From positions 1-64,000 of the forward strand of contig JAOUIA010000009.1 in NCBI GenBank assembly GCA_029884335.1: a stretch of DNA of 64,000 nucleotides. The letters are read 5' to 3'. How positions within the stretch are numbered: the stretch's first letter is position 1; each line of letters starts with the position of its first letter. The notes under the pieces were generated by a model that searched no databases, was not told where the DNA came from, and was given only the letters and a program-made list of their open reading frames with translations. The DNA is from Betaproteobacteria bacterium. GTDB taxonomy: Bacteria > Pseudomonadota > Gammaproteobacteria > Burkholderiales > Casimicrobiaceae. The position numbers and the translations under genes are program-made. Below are positions 11,059-21,220 of the stretch, piece by piece.

Positions 11059-12243
11059 ATGCTAGCACGCGACCTGGCACGTTCTCCCATGCGCCCTGAC
11101 CCGCCGCCCAAGCCGCTCGCCGTCGAACGCGACGTCGTACCCGAGTCGCTGCCTGCCGCTGCGTGGAACGCGCTGGCGCCCGGCCAGCCGCTGCTGTCGC
11201 ACGCGTTCCTGAGCGCCCTGCACGAGACCGGTTGCGCAAGCCGGGCCACTGGCTGGACGCCCCGCTACCTCGCCGCGCGACGGGGGGGCCGCCTCGTCGG
11301 CGCGCTGCCGCTGTACGCGAAGACGCACTCGTGGGGCGAGTACGTGTTCGACTGGGGCTGGGCCGACGCCTACCGCCGGCACGGCCGCCGCTACTATCCC
11401 AAGCTCGTCGCGGCGATCCCGTTCACTCCGGTGACCGGGCCGCGCCTGCTCGGCGGCGATCCGGAGGCCCGCGCGGCGCTGCTCGCCGAGGCGCGTGCGC
11501 TGCTCGCCGCGGAGCCCTACTCCTCGCTGCACCTCCTGTTCCTCGACGCGGAAGACGCTGACCTGTGCGAAGGCTCGGGCTGCACGATGCGCAGCGGCGT
11601 GCAGTTCCGCTGGAGCAACGCCGGCTACGCCGACTTCGATGCTTTCCTCGCGACGTTCTCGCGCGACAAGCGCAAGAAGGCGAGGCAGGACCGCCGTCGG
11701 GTGGCCGAGTCGGGCGTGACGTTCGTGCGCAAGACGGGGGCCGCAATCGGCGCGGACGACTGGGCGCTCCTCCACCGTTGCTACGAGGCCACCTACCGCG
11801 CGCACCACTCCACGCCGTACCTCACGCGGGCGTTCTTCGAGCGCATCGGCGCGACGATGCCGGAGCACCTGCTGCTCGCCGTCGGCTATCGCGACGGACG
11901 CCCGCTGTGCGCGGCGCTGGACGTGTTCAACGACACGACGCTGTGGGGCCGCTACTGGGGCACGCTGGAGTACGTGCCGGGCCTGCACTTCGAGGCCTGC
12001 TACTACCAGGCGATCGAGTTCGCCATCGAGCGGGGGCTGGCGACGTTCGAAGGCGGCGCGCAGGGGCTGCACAAGCTCGCGCGGGGACTCGCGCCCGTCG
12101 TCACCCGCTCGGCACACCTCATCGGCGACCCTGCGTTCGCCGCCGCCATCGCCGACTACTGCGCGCGCGAGCACGCCGACATCGGGCACACGGTCGGCGA
12201 GCTCGAGCGCTCGTCGCCCTACCGCGCCGCGCGCGAATGCTGA
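11059..12243 (+). CDS. GNAT/FemAB-like protein (peptidogalycan biosynthesis/recognition family)
   Basis: SHAFLSALHETGCASRATGW...FSRDKRKKARQDRRRV...GLHKLARGLAPVVTRSAHLIGDPAFAAAIADY; start could also be ATG at 11089. Confidence 0.85.
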   Translation: MLARDLARSPMRPDPPPKPLAVERDVVPESLPAAAWNALAPGQPLLSHAFLSALHETGCASRATGWTPRYLAARRGGRLVGALPLYAKTHSWGEYVFDWGWADAYRRHGRRYYPKLVAAIPFTPVTGPRLLGGDPEARAALLAEARALLAAEPYSSLHLLFLDAEDADLCEGSGCTMRSGVQFRWSNAGYADFDAFLATFSRDKRKKARQDRRRVAESGVTFVRKTGAAIGADDWALLHRCYEATYRAHHSTPYLTRAFFERIGATMPEHLLLAVGYRDGRPLCAALDVFNDTTLWGRYWGTLEYVPGLHFEACYYQAIEFAIERGLATFEGGAQGLHKLARGLAPVVTRSAHLIGDPAFAAAIADYCAREHADIGHTVGELERSSPYRAAREC

Positions 12244-13169
12244 TCTACGCCTCCGACCGCTTCGTGCTGCCGCTGCCGGCGGGACACCGCTTTCCGATGG
12301 CGAAGTACTCGCGGCTGCGCGAGCGCGTCGCCGCGGTGGCGGGCGACCGCATTCGGGAGCCCCCGGCGGCGACCGACGACGAGCTCGCGCGAGCGCACGA
12401 CCGCGCCTACGTCGAGGCGGTCGCCCAGGGACGGCTCGACGAGCGCGCGCTGCGCCGCATCGGCTTTCCCTGGTCCGAGGCGATGGTCGAGCGCTCGCGC
12501 CGCTCGGCGGGCGCGACGATCGCCGCGTGCCGCTCGGCGCTCGCCCACGGCTGCGGCGTCAACCTCGCCGGCGGCACCCACCATGCGCACCGCGGCTTCG
12601 GCGCTGGCTTCTGCGTGTTCAACGACGCCGCGGTCGCCGCGCGCGCGATGCAGGCCGAAGGGCTCGCCCGGCGCGTTCTCGTCGTCGATCTCGACGTGCA
12701 CCAGGGCGACGGCACCGCGGAGATCGTCGGCGACGACCCGAGCGTTCACACGCTGTCGATCCACGGCCGCAACAACTTCCCGTTCGCCAAGCGCGCGAGC
12801 CGCCAGGACGTCGAGCTCGACGACGGCACGGGTGACGCAGCCTACCTCGCGGTGCTGGCCATCGCGCTCGACCTGGCGCTGCGATCCGGGCCCTTCGACC
12901 TCGCGATCTATCTCGCGGGCGCGGATCCGTTCGCGGGCGACCGGCTCGGCCGGCTCGCGGTGTCGAAAGCGGGACTCGCGCGCCGCGACGAGCACGTGCT
13001 CGACATGCTGGGCGACGCGTCGATCCCCGTCGCCATCGCGATGGCCGGCGGCTACGCCGAGAACGTCGACGACATCGTCGACATCCACTTCGCCACGGTG
13101 CGCACTGCGCTCAAGCGCGGCTGCGCGGCGCCCGGCGGGACGCATGCGCGTAGTAAGATTCCCGCATGA
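12237..13169 (+). CDS. Histone deacetylase-like amidohydrolase family protein
   Basis: GGTHHAHRGFGAGFCVFND, VVDLDVHQGDGTAEI, AGADPFAGDRLGRLAVSK, AGGY: catalytic and metal-site motifs retained. Start overlaps the upstream stop. Confidence 0.9.
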   Translation: MLIYASDRFVLPLPAGHRFPMAKYSRLRERVAAVAGDRIREPPAATDDELARAHDRAYVEAVAQGRLDERALRRIGFPWSEAMVERSRRSAGATIAACRSALAHGCGVNLAGGTHHAHRGFGAGFCVFNDAAVAARAMQAEGLARRVLVVDLDVHQGDGTAEIVGDDPSVHTLSIHGRNNFPFAKRASRQDVELDDGTGDAAYLAVLAIALDLALRSGPFDLAIYLAGADPFAGDRLGRLAVSKAGLARRDEHVLDMLGDASIPVAIAMAGGYAENVDDIVDIHFATVRTALKRGCAAPGGTHARSKIPA

Positions 13170-13957
13170 ATGCACCCGTGCTGCTGGAGCGCGACGGCAC
13201 CGTGGCCACGCTCACGCTGAACCGCCCCGAGGCGCTCAACGCGCTCGACGACGCGATGGTCGAGGCGCTGGTCGCGCGCACCGCCGAAGTCGCCGCCGAT
13301 GACACGATCCGCGTGCTCGTGCTGCGCGGCGCCGGGAAGCACTTCATGGCCGGCGGCGACATCCGCCTGTTCGCGCAGTCGCTGGCCACCGAGGGCGTCG
13401 CGCGGGCGAAGGAGTTCCAGCGTCTCGCGGAGCGCATCCACGCGGCGATCGAGACGCTGGCGCGGATGCCGCAGCCGGTGATCGGCTGCGTGCGCGGCGC
13501 CGCCGCGGGCTTCGGGCTGTCGCTGATGAACGCCTGCGACCTCGTGTTCGCGTCCGACGACGCGTACTTCGCCTCCGCCTACCTCACGCTCGGCGTCACG
13601 CCGGACGGCGGCGGCACCTGGTGGCTGCCGCGCATCGTGGGATCGCGCAAGGCGGCCGAGATCATGCTGCTCGGCGAGCGCATCGCGGCACAGCAGGCGC
13701 TCGAACTCGGGCTCGTCAATCGCGTGCTGCCCGGTGCGGAGCTGGATGCGGCGGTGGCCGCCGCGGCGCGGCGCCTCGCGCGGGGCCCGCAGCAGGCAGT
13801 GCGCGGCGTCAAGCGGCTGCTGCGCCAGTCGGGCGGCGCGACGCTCGCGGAGCAGTTGCAGGCCGAGGCGCGCAGCTTCGGCGCGTGCGCGGGAACCGGC
13901 GACTTCGCGGAGGGCGTGCGCGCGTTCCTCGACAAGCGCCCGCCGGAATTCAGATAG
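13166..13957 (+). CDS. Enoyl-CoA hydratase/isomerase family protein
   Basis: TLNRPEALNALDDAMVEAL, GKHFMAGGDIRLFA, GAAAGFGLSLMNACDLVFASDDAYF; ATGA overlap with the upstream gene. Confidence 0.95.
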   Translation: MNAPVLLERDGTVATLTLNRPEALNALDDAMVEALVARTAEVAADDTIRVLVLRGAGKHFMAGGDIRLFAQSLATEGVARAKEFQRLAERIHAAIETLARMPQPVIGCVRGAAAGFGLSLMNACDLVFASDDAYFASAYLTLGVTPDGGGTWWLPRIVGSRKAAEIMLLGERIAAQQALELGLVNRVLPGAELDAAVAAAARRLARGPQQAVRGVKRLLRQSGGATLAEQLQAEARSFGACAGTGDFAEGVRAFLDKRPPEFR

Positions 13958-15469
13958 TCACTTCTCCTCGCCGGAACCCTCGGGCGGCAGGTCGATCGTC
14001 CGCCGCTTCTTGAGCGTGATGCGCGGCGAAGGGTTGCCGGGCTTGGGCGCGTGCAGCGACGAAACCGACGGCTCGCGGTACTCGCGCTCGTCGCGGATCG
14101 ACGAGCCCATTGCGCGCTGGCCGCGCCGCGCGTGCTGCTTGCCCGTGCGCATTCCCGGGACGTAGCCGGCGACGTTGCCGTTGGGCGGGCCGCGGCGGCC
14201 CCGACGCTTGGCGGCCTTGCCCTGTCCCTGCGCACCCTCGCCCTTGCGCTGGCCTTGCCGCGCTGCGCCTCCCGGCGCGCCTGGCGGCGCCATGCCGGGC
14301 TTCCCCTTGCGCTTGCCGCGCCGCTTGCCGGGCTGACCTTGCGGCTGCCCCTGCGACGGACCCGATGCGCCGGCGTGGCGGCCGGGCTCCTGGGGCGCGA
14401 CGTTGCCGTCCGCCTCGCGCGGTCCGCCGGGATGGCCGGGGCCGCGCCGGCCGCGGCGCCCGCGCCCCTTCGCGGATTTCGCGCCGGCGCTCGCGCCCTG
14501 CGCGTGCCCTTGCCCCTGCGGGCGCGGCGGGCGCGGCCCGCCTTCGCCGGCCGGCGCAGCGGCGCCGCCCGCGTTGGCCTTGAGCCCGATCGACTTGAGC
14601 AGCGCGTTGACGTCCTGCGGCTCGAGCTCCATGACGTCGCCGCGCTTGAGCGCCGGAGGCATCGAGATGCGCCCGTAGCGCGTGCGGATGAGCCGGCTCA
14701 CGGTGAGGCCGAGCGCCTCGAACAGGCGGCGCACCTCGCGGTTGCGTCCCTCCTTGATCGAGATGTTGTACCAGTGGTTCGCGCTGTCCTCGTCGCCGCC
14801 GCCGTCCTCGACCTTCTCGCACTTCGCGGGCCCGTCGTCGAGCTCGACGCCTTCGGTGAGCTCGCGCACCTGCTCGTCGGTCAGCCGCCCCATCACGCGG
14901 ACCGAGTACTCGCGCTCGACCTCGTAGCGCGGGTGCATCAGGCGGTTGGCGAGCTCGCCCGAATTGGTGAACAGCAGCAGGCCTTCGGTGTTGTAGTCGA
15001 GGCGGCCGACCGCGATCCACTTGCCGTCGCGGATCGACGGCAGCTGCTCGAAGACGGTGGGACGCTCCTCGGGGTCGTCGCGCGTGACCAGCTCGCCGGC
15101 GGGCTTGTGGTAGAGCAGCACGCGCGGCTTCGGCTCGGCGAAGCGGATCTTCACCGGCTCGCCGTTGATGCGGACCTCGTCGCCCGGGCCGACCTTCTGC
15201 CCGATCTCCGCCGGCATCCGGTTGACCGTGATGCGGCCGGCGATGATCAACTCCTCCATCGCGCGGCGCGAGCCGAATCCGCACGACGCGAGGATCTTGT
15301 GGAGCCGCTGCGGCTCCGAGAAGACCTCGTCAGTGGAGGACTTGTGCTTGCGGAGGGGCGTCTCCTCCGCGATCCTCTGCAGCGCCAGCGACGACTGGTG
15401 CGTCGTCGGCTGCGGCGAGGATCGGGCCCGCGAGCGCGAGCGGCGCTTCGGCGGCCTTGGTGGGGGCAT
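13958..15469 (-). CDS. rluB: 23S rRNA pseudouridine synthase RluB with long low-complexity basic C-terminus
   Basis: S4-domain [65 protein letters not shown]-terminal [13 protein letters not shown] tail. The true start is uncertain. Confidence 0.93.
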   Translation of the reverse strand: MPPPRPPKRRSRSRARSSPQPTTHQSSLALQRIAEETPLRKHKSSTDEVFSEPQRLHKILASCGFGSRRAMEELIIAGRITVNRMPAEIGQKVGPGDEVRINGEPVKIRFAEPKPRVLLYHKPAGELVTRDDPEERPTVFEQLPSIRDGKWIAVGRLDYNTEGLLLFTNSGELANRLMHPRYEVEREYSVRVMGRLTDEQVRELTEGVELDDGPAKCEKVEDGGGDEDSANHWYNISIKEGRNREVRRLFEALGLTVSRLIRTRYGRISMPPALKRGDVMELEPQDVNALLKSIGLKANAGGAAAPAGEGGPRPPRPQGQGHAQGASAGAKSAKGRGRRGRRGPGHPGGPREADGNVAPQEPGRHAGASGPSQGQPQGQPGKRRGKRKGKPGMAPPGAPGGAARQGQRKGEGAQGQGKAAKRRGRRGPPNGNVAGYVPGMRTGKQHARRGQRAMGSSIRDEREYREPSVSSLHAPKPGNPSPRITLKKRRTIDLPPEGSGEEK

Positions 15470-16082
15470 CGGGAATCTCCAGGAGATGGGAGGGATCGAG
15501 CTCGGCGAGCGGAGGGAGTTCCGCGAGGGAGGTGAGGCCGAGGTCGTCGAGGAACGTCTTCGTCGTCGCGTAGAGCGCCGGCCTGCCCGGCGTCTCGCGA
15601 TGGCCGACCGCCTCGATCCATTGCCGGTCCTCGAGCGTCTTGATGACGTTCGTGGACACGGCGACGCCGCGGATCGACTCGATGTCGCCGCGGGTGACGG
15701 GCTGCTGATAGGCGATGATGGCGAGCGTCTCCATCGCCGCGCGCGAGTACTTCGGCGGCCTCTCGGGCGAGAGCCGGTCGAGGAAGGCCTGCACCTCGCG
15801 GCGGCCCTGGAAGCGCCAGCCCGAGGCGACCTGCACGAGCTCGACCTTGCGGCCGCTCCAGTCCTGCTTCAGGTCCTCGAGCAGGCGGCGCACGAGGTCG
15901 GCGGGCAGCGGCGGGTCGAACAGCCTGGCGAGCTGCGCCACCGGCACCGCCTCGCCGGCGACGAGCAGCGCAGCCTCGAGCACGCCCTTGATCTCGCCGA
16001 CGTCGCCGCCTTCGGGCATGTCGTTCGCATCCGCGCCGGGCGGCGGCTCGTCCGGCCTGATCGTGTCGATGTCGTCGGTCAA
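15330..16082 (-). CDS. scpB: Segregation and condensation protein B
   Basis: [25 protein letters not shown]...[27 protein letters not shown]. Confidence 0.95.
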   Translation of the reverse strand: MTDDIDTIRPDEPPPGADANDMPEGGDVGEIKGVLEAALLVAGEAVPVAQLARLFDPPLPADLVRRLLEDLKQDWSGRKVELVQVASGWRFQGRREVQAFLDRLSPERPPKYSRAAMETLAIIAYQQPVTRGDIESIRGVAVSTNVIKTLEDRQWIEAVGHRETPGRPALYATTKTFLDDLGLTSLAELPPLAELDPSHLLEIPDAPTKAAEAPLALAGPILAAADDAPVVAGAAEDRGGDAPPQAQVLH

Positions 16083-16106
16083 GGCTCTCGCCTCCTTGCT
16101 GAATCG

Positions 16107-16952
16107 TCAGGCTTCGTCGGCCTGCAGCGCAAACGGCCGCTCGCCGCGGCCGTGCACGTAGATCGGCGCGTACGGAGCGGTCTGCGCCACTTCGACCAGC
16201 TGCTCGCGGGCGAGCTCGAGGATCGCGAGGAACGTGACCACCAGGTGCGGCACGTCCGCGTGCTCGGCGAACAGCGTCGTGAACTCGGCGTAGCGCCCCG
16301 AGTCCAGCGCCTTCAGGATGCGGCTCATCTCGGCGCGCACCGAGAGCTGCTCGCGCGTGACGAGGTGGTGGCGGTGGATCCGGGCGCGCTGGATCAGCCC
16401 GGCCCAGGCCGCGCGCAAGTCCTCCGGAACGACGCGCGGCAGGCGCGAGGCCGCCTCGCGGTCGAACCACACCCTCGCCGTCTCGAAGTCGCGCCCGGCG
16501 AGCGGCAGCGCGTCGATCTCCCGCGCCGCCTCCTTCATGCGCTCGTACTCGAGCAGCCGGCGCACGAGCTCGGCGCGCGGATCCTCGACTTCCTGTCCGG
16601 GGATCGCGGGCGGCCGCGGCAGCAGCAGGCGCGACTTGATCTCGATGAGCACCGCGGCCATCAGCAGGTACTCGGCGGCGAGCTCGAGGTGCGTGCGCCG
16701 CATCATCTCGACGTAGCCCAGGTACTGGCGCGTGAGCTCGGCCATCGGGATGTCGAGCACGTTGATGTTCTGGCGGCGGATGAGGTAGAGCAACAGGTCG
16801 AGCGGCCCCTCGAACGTGTCGAGGAACACCTCCAGCGCCTCGGGAGGGATGTAGAGGTCCGTCGGCAGGTCGTTGTACGGCTCGCCGTAGACGCGCGCGA
16901 GCGGCTTCGGCTCCGGCGACGCGTGCGCGAGGTCGAGGGCGCTGTCGGTCAT
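16107..16952 (-). CDS. scpA: Segregation and condensation protein A
   Basis: FEGPLDLLLYLIRRQNINVLDIPMAELTRQYLGYVEMMRRTHLELAAEYLLMAAVLIEIKSRLLLP. Confidence 0.96.
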   Translation of the reverse strand: MTDSALDLAHASPEPKPLARVYGEPYNDLPTDLYIPPEALEVFLDTFEGPLDLLLYLIRRQNINVLDIPMAELTRQYLGYVEMMRRTHLELAAEYLLMAAVLIEIKSRLLLPRPPAIPGQEVEDPRAELVRRLLEYERMKEAAREIDALPLAGRDFETARVWFDREAASRLPRVVPEDLRAAWAGLIQRARIHRHHLVTREQLSVRAEMSRILKALDSGRYAEFTTLFAEHADVPHLVVTFLAILELAREQLVEVAQTAPYAPIYVHGRGERPFALQADEA

Positions 16953-16956
16953 GGCG

Positions 16957-18159
16957 TCAGTCGTACCTGAGGCCCATGGCCTCGCGCACGTCCTGCATCG
17001 TCTCCTCGGCGAGCTCGCGCGCGCGCTCGCAGCCGTCGGCCACGATGTTGCGCACCATCTGCGGGTCGTCGAGGTAGGGCTGCGCGCGCTCGCGCATCGG
17101 CCCCTGCTCGCGGATCACGGCGTCGATCACCGGCTGCTTGCAGTCCAGGCACCCGATGCCCGCGGAAGTGCAGCCCTTCGTCACCCAGTCGCGCGTGGCC
17201 TCGTCGGAATAGATCTGGTGCAGCGCCCACACCGGGCAGCGCTCGGGGTTGCCGGCGTCGCTGCGGCGCACGCGCGCCGGATCGGTCTGCATCGTGCGGA
17301 TCTTCTTCGTGACCTCGGCGGGCTCCTCGCGCAGGAAGATCGCGTTGCCGTAGGACTTCGACATCTTCTGGCCGTCGAGCCCCGGCACCTTCGGCGTCGC
17401 GGTGAGCAGCGCCTGCGGCTCGGGCAGGATCACGCGCCGCGAGCCCTCGAGGTAGCCGAACAGCCGCTCGCGGTCGCCCAGCGCGAGGTTCTGCGTGTCC
17501 TCGAGCAGCGCCTTCGCTTCGGCGAGCGCCGCCTCGTCGCCCCGCTCCTGGAACGCGGTGCGCAGCACCTCGTAGCGCTTGGCCTTCTTGCTGCCGAGCT
17601 TCTTGACCGCGGCTTTCGCCTTGTCCTCGAATCCCGGCTCGCGGCCGTACAGGTTGTTGAAGCGGCGCGCCAGCTCGCGCACGAGCTCGAGGTGCGACAC
17701 CTGGTCCTCGCCGACCGGCACGAGGTTCGCGCGATAGATGAGGATGTCGGCGCCCTGCATCAGCGGGTAGCCGAGGAAGCCGTAGGTCGCGAGGTCGCGG
17801 TCCGCGAGCTTCTGCTGCTGGTCCTTGTAGGTCGGCACGCGCTCGAGCCAGCCGACCGGCGCCATCATGCCGAGCAGCAGCGTGAGCTCCGCGTGCTGCG
17901 GCACGCGCGACTGGATGAAGATCGTCGAGCGGTCGGGGTCGAGCCCGGCGGCGAGCCAGTCGATCACCATCTCCCACGCGGTGTCCGCGATGTTCTCCGG
18001 CTCCTCGTAGTGGGTGGTCAGCGCGTGCCAGTCCGCCACGAAGTACAGGCACTGGTACTGCTCCTGGAGGCGGACCCAGTTGCGCAGCGCGCCATGGTAG
18101 TGGCCGATGTGCAATCGGCCCGTCGGGCGCATGCCCGACAACACGCGGTCAGCGAACAT
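16957..18159 (-). CDS. trpS: Tryptophanyl-tRNA synthetase
   Basis: SGMRPTGRLHIGHYHGALRNWV...GQKMSKSYGNAIFL: HIGH and KMSKS motifs. Confidence 0.97.
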   Translation of the reverse strand: MFADRVLSGMRPTGRLHIGHYHGALRNWVRLQEQYQCLYFVADWHALTTHYEEPENIADTAWEMVIDWLAAGLDPDRSTIFIQSRVPQHAELTLLLGMMAPVGWLERVPTYKDQQQKLADRDLATYGFLGYPLMQGADILIYRANLVPVGEDQVSHLELVRELARRFNNLYGREPGFEDKAKAAVKKLGSKKAKRYEVLRTAFQERGDEAALAEAKALLEDTQNLALGDRERLFGYLEGSRRVILPEPQALLTATPKVPGLDGQKMSKSYGNAIFLREEPAEVTKKIRTMQTDPARVRRSDAGNPERCPVWALHQIYSDEATRDWVTKGCTSAGIGCLDCKQPVIDAVIREQGPMRERAQPYLDDPQMVRNIVADGCERARELAEETMQDVREAMGLRYD

Positions 18160-18199
18160 CGTTTCGCGAGGAGTGGATGAAAGGCCGCGCCGGCGGGTG

Positions 18200-18838
18200 C
18201 TACAGACCGGTCAGCGCGGCGATGATGCTCTCGGCGCCGGCGATCAGCGGGCGCATCAGGTTGTCGAGCAGCCCCGCTGCGAGCAGGGCCACGATCACGA
18301 ACAGGCCGTACGGCTCGATGCGCGCGAACACGCGCGCCGCCGGCGCCGGCAGGAGCCCGGTCAGGATGCGGCCGCCGTCGAGCGGCGGGATCGGCAACAG
18401 GTTCAATGCCATCAGGATCAGGTTGATCTGGACGCCCGCGAACGCCATGCGCGCGAGCCCCTGGCTCGCCAGCACGCCGCCGCCCATCGCCGCCACCAGC
18501 ACCATCGCCCACGCCAGCGCCTGGACGAAGTTCGACCCAGGTCCCGCAGCCGCCACCCAGATCATGTCGCGCTTCGGATGTCGCAGGTTCGCGAAATTCA
18601 CCGGCACCGGCTTCGCCCAGCCGAACACGAACGGCAACTTGAGCAGCACCATCGCCGCGGGCACCAGGATCGTGCCCACCAGGTCGACGTGCTTGACCGG
18701 ATTCAGCGTCACGCGACCCAGCATCGCGGCGGTGTCGTCGCCGAACATCCGGGCGACGTAGCCGTGGGCGGCTTCGTGCAGCGTGATGGCGAGGACGACC
18801 GGCACGCCCCAGAGCACGGCGGTCTCGAGCCAGTCCAT
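18200..18838 (-). CDS. Site-2 protease family (M50) membrane metalloprotease
   Basis: MDWLETAVLWGVPVVLAITLHEAAHGYVARMFGDDTAAMLGRVTLNP: HExxH motif. Confidence 0.94.
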   Translation of the reverse strand: MDWLETAVLWGVPVVLAITLHEAAHGYVARMFGDDTAAMLGRVTLNPVKHVDLVGTILVPAAMVLLKLPFVFGWAKPVPVNFANLRHPKRDMIWVAAAGPGSNFVQALAWAMVLVAAMGGGVLASQGLARMAFAGVQINLILMALNLLPIPPLDGGRILTGLLPAPAARVFARIEPYGLFVIVALLAAGLLDNLMRPLIAGAESIIAALTGL

Positions 18839-18849
18839 CGGTTGCAATT

Positions 18850-19503
18850 CTACCCGAGTTCGGCGTTCCCCGCCGGGGATGCCAATCCGAGCCGTGCCGG
18901 GTCGCCGCGGCCGCGCCGCGTGACCTGCGGCGGATCGACCGCCAGGTCGACGACCGTGGTGGGCTCGGCCGGGCAGGCTCCCGCGTCGAGCACCGCGTCC
19001 AGCCGCTTGCCCAACCGGTCGCGGATCTCCTCGGCGTCGTTGAGCGGCAGCGCGTCGCCGGGCAGCAGCAGCGTCGAGGAGAGGATCGGCTCGCCCAGCT
19101 CGTCGAGCAGCGCGCGCACCACCGGGTGCTCGGGAACGCGCACGCCCACCGTGCTGCGCTTGGGGTGCTGCAGCCGCCGCGGCACCTCGCGCGTGGCGGG
19201 CAGCAGGAACGTGAACGGTCCGGGAACGCCCTTCTTCACCATGCGGAACTGCCAGTTGTCCAGCCGCGCGAAGTGCCCCAGCTCCGCGAGATCGCGCAAC
19301 ACCAGCGTGAGGTGGTGCTCGAGTCCCACGCCGCGGATCAGGCGGATGCGCTGCGCGGCTTCGAAGTCGCCGAGCCGGCACCCCAGGGCGTACGAGGAGT
19401 CGGTCGGGTACGCGATCACGCCGCCGTCGCGCAGGATCGCGGCAGCCTGGCGCACGAGGCGCGGCTGCGGCGACACGGGGTGGACGGTGAAGAGTTGCGA
19501 CAA
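18850..19503 (-). CDS. L-threonylcarbamoyladenylate synthase (Sua5/YciO/YrdC family)
   Basis: AAAILRDGGVIAYPTDSSYALGCRLGDFEAAQRIRLIRG...GVPGPFTFLLPATREVPRRL. Conserved part begins at a TTG near 19503; the ORF extends to 19653. Confidence 0.9.
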   Translation of the reverse strand: MSQLFTVHPVSPQPRLVRQAAAILRDGGVIAYPTDSSYALGCRLGDFEAAQRIRLIRGVGLEHHLTLVLRDLAELGHFARLDNWQFRMVKKGVPGPFTFLLPATREVPRRLQHPKRSTVGVRVPEHPVVRALLDELGEPILSSTLLLPGDALPLNDAEEIRDRLGKRLDAVLDAGACPAEPTTVVDLAVDPPQVTRRGRGDPARLGLASPAGNAELG

Positions 19504-19505
19504 CG

Positions 19506-19534
19506 CCGGGGTGGGGGGTGGGGGGTGGGGGGTG
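19506..19534 (+). repeat. 7-bp tandem repeat (ggggggt), G-quadruplex-prone
   Basis: cggggtggggggtggggggtggggggtg: four G-runs of at least 4 separated by single T. Confidence 0.85.
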
Positions 19535-19987
19535 CCGGGCAAGCGCGCCCGATCGGGCGCCGGAGGATCAGGAAGGCGGGATGGTGGGCGGGGCGAGAGG
19601 GCCCGATCGGGCGGCAGCGCTATCATCGCGGGCAATTCTAACGTCGACAGCACGGGCGCACTTCGCGTCAGGCACGCCGCATTGCGTCATGCACGCCCAC
19701 CCTTCACCCTTCACCCTTCCCCCCGTCATCCTCGAACCTCCGGCAGCTCCGCTCCGTCGTCGCCGTGGTCGGCGACCGGGAGCGGACCGCCAGGCGTTCC
19801 GGCACCGCCGCGACGTGGGCGAACCGGCGACCGCGACCACTCACAGGCCGGCCCGCTGCGTGCTGCCCCGCGTGATCCAGGCGTTCGCCGCCCGCGGGCT
19901 CGAGCCGAGCGAGTTGCTCACGGTCCTCGTCGCGCCGCGCCATGACCTGGCGGCCGTCGACGCGCTGCCCGGCAAGGGCGCCTCCCG

Positions 19988-21220
19988 TTGACCGCGCCTG
20001 CGCGCGTCCCCGCGGGGCCGCCCCCGGCGCGGCGGCACTGGCCGCTGGCCGCACTGCTCGCGTCGCTGACGATGATCGGGCCGTTCGCCATCGACGCCTA
20101 CCTGCCGGCCTTCACCGCCATGCGCGACGAGTTCGGCGTCGCGCCGCTCGCGATCCAGCAGACGCTCTCGGCCTACCTGCTGGCCTTCGCGTTCATGCTG
20201 CTCTGGCACGGCGCGCTCGCCGACGCGTTCGGCCGGCGCGCCGTCGTGATGGTCGCGATGAGCGTGTTCGCGGTCGCCACGCTGGCCTGCGCGATCGCCG
20301 GCAACGTCGAGTCGCTGTGGCTCGCGCGCGCGCTGCAGGGCCTGTGCGCCGGCGCCCCGATGGTCGCGGGCCGCGCCATCATCCGCGACCGCTTCCACGG
20401 CGCCGAGGCGCAGAAGGTGATGTCGAAGGTGACGCTGATCTTCGGCCTGGCGCCGGCGATCGCGCCGGTGATCGGCGGATTCCTGCTCGAGGCGCACGGC
20501 TGGCGAGCGATCTTCTGGTTCGTGTTCGCCTTCGCGCTCGCGGCGCTGGCCTGGGCGTGGAGGTCGCTGCCCGAGACGCTCGCCCCCGACAGGCGCCAGC
20601 CGCTGCACCCGCGGGTGCAGCTGCACAACTACCGGCACGTCGTCGCCAAGCCGGACTTCCTTCTGCTCGCGATGATCCCGGCGCTCAACTTCTCAGGCTT
20701 CTTCATGTACGTCGCCGCGGCCCCCGTGTTCCTCGTCGAGCGGCTCGGCGTGTCGACGACGGGCTTCGCCTGGCTGTTCGTGCCGATGATCGGCGGCGTC
20801 ATGCTGGGCGCCTTCCTGTCGGGCCGCGTCGCCGACCACCGGACGCCGCGGCAGACGGTGAAGCTGGGCTTCCTGTTCCTTTTCTCCGGCGCTGCCCTGC
20901 AACTGGCTGCCGCGCTGTTCGCGCCGCCGCACGTCGCCTGGCACGTGCTGCCGATCGCCGTGTACACGGTGGGCTCGGCGATCGTCATGCCCAGCGCGAC
21001 TTTGCTGCTCCTCGACCTGTTTCCCGCCAACCGCGGCCTCGCCGCCTCGCTGCAGGGATTCCTGCAGTTCTCGCTCTCGGCGCTGACCGCGGGTACGATT
21101 GCACCCCTGCTCGCCGTTTCGCTTCCCGCGCTCGCGCTGGGGATGGCCGGATTCGTCGCCGCCTCGTTCGCGCTCTGGCTCGTCTACCAGCGCCGCGCGC
21201 CGCAAGGACCCGCCGCATGA
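19988..21220 (+). CDS. Bcr/CflA-family multidrug efflux MFS transporter
   Basis: MIGPFAIDAYLPAFTAMRDEFGVAPLAIQQTLSAYLLAFAFMLLWHGALADAFGRR. TTG start overlaps an upstream ORF stop. Confidence 0.93.
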   Translation: MTAPARVPAGPPPARRHWPLAALLASLTMIGPFAIDAYLPAFTAMRDEFGVAPLAIQQTLSAYLLAFAFMLLWHGALADAFGRRAVVMVAMSVFAVATLACAIAGNVESLWLARALQGLCAGAPMVAGRAIIRDRFHGAEAQKVMSKVTLIFGLAPAIAPVIGGFLLEAHGWRAIFWFVFAFALAALAWAWRSLPETLAPDRRQPLHPRVQLHNYRHVVAKPDFLLLAMIPALNFSGFFMYVAAAPVFLVERLGVSTTGFAWLFVPMIGGVMLGAFLSGRVADHRTPRQTVKLGFLFLFSGAALQLAAALFAPPHVAWHVLPIAVYTVGSAIVMPSATLLLLDLFPANRGLAASLQGFLQFSLSALTAGTIAPLLAVSLPALALGMAGFVAASFALWLVYQRRAPQGPAA

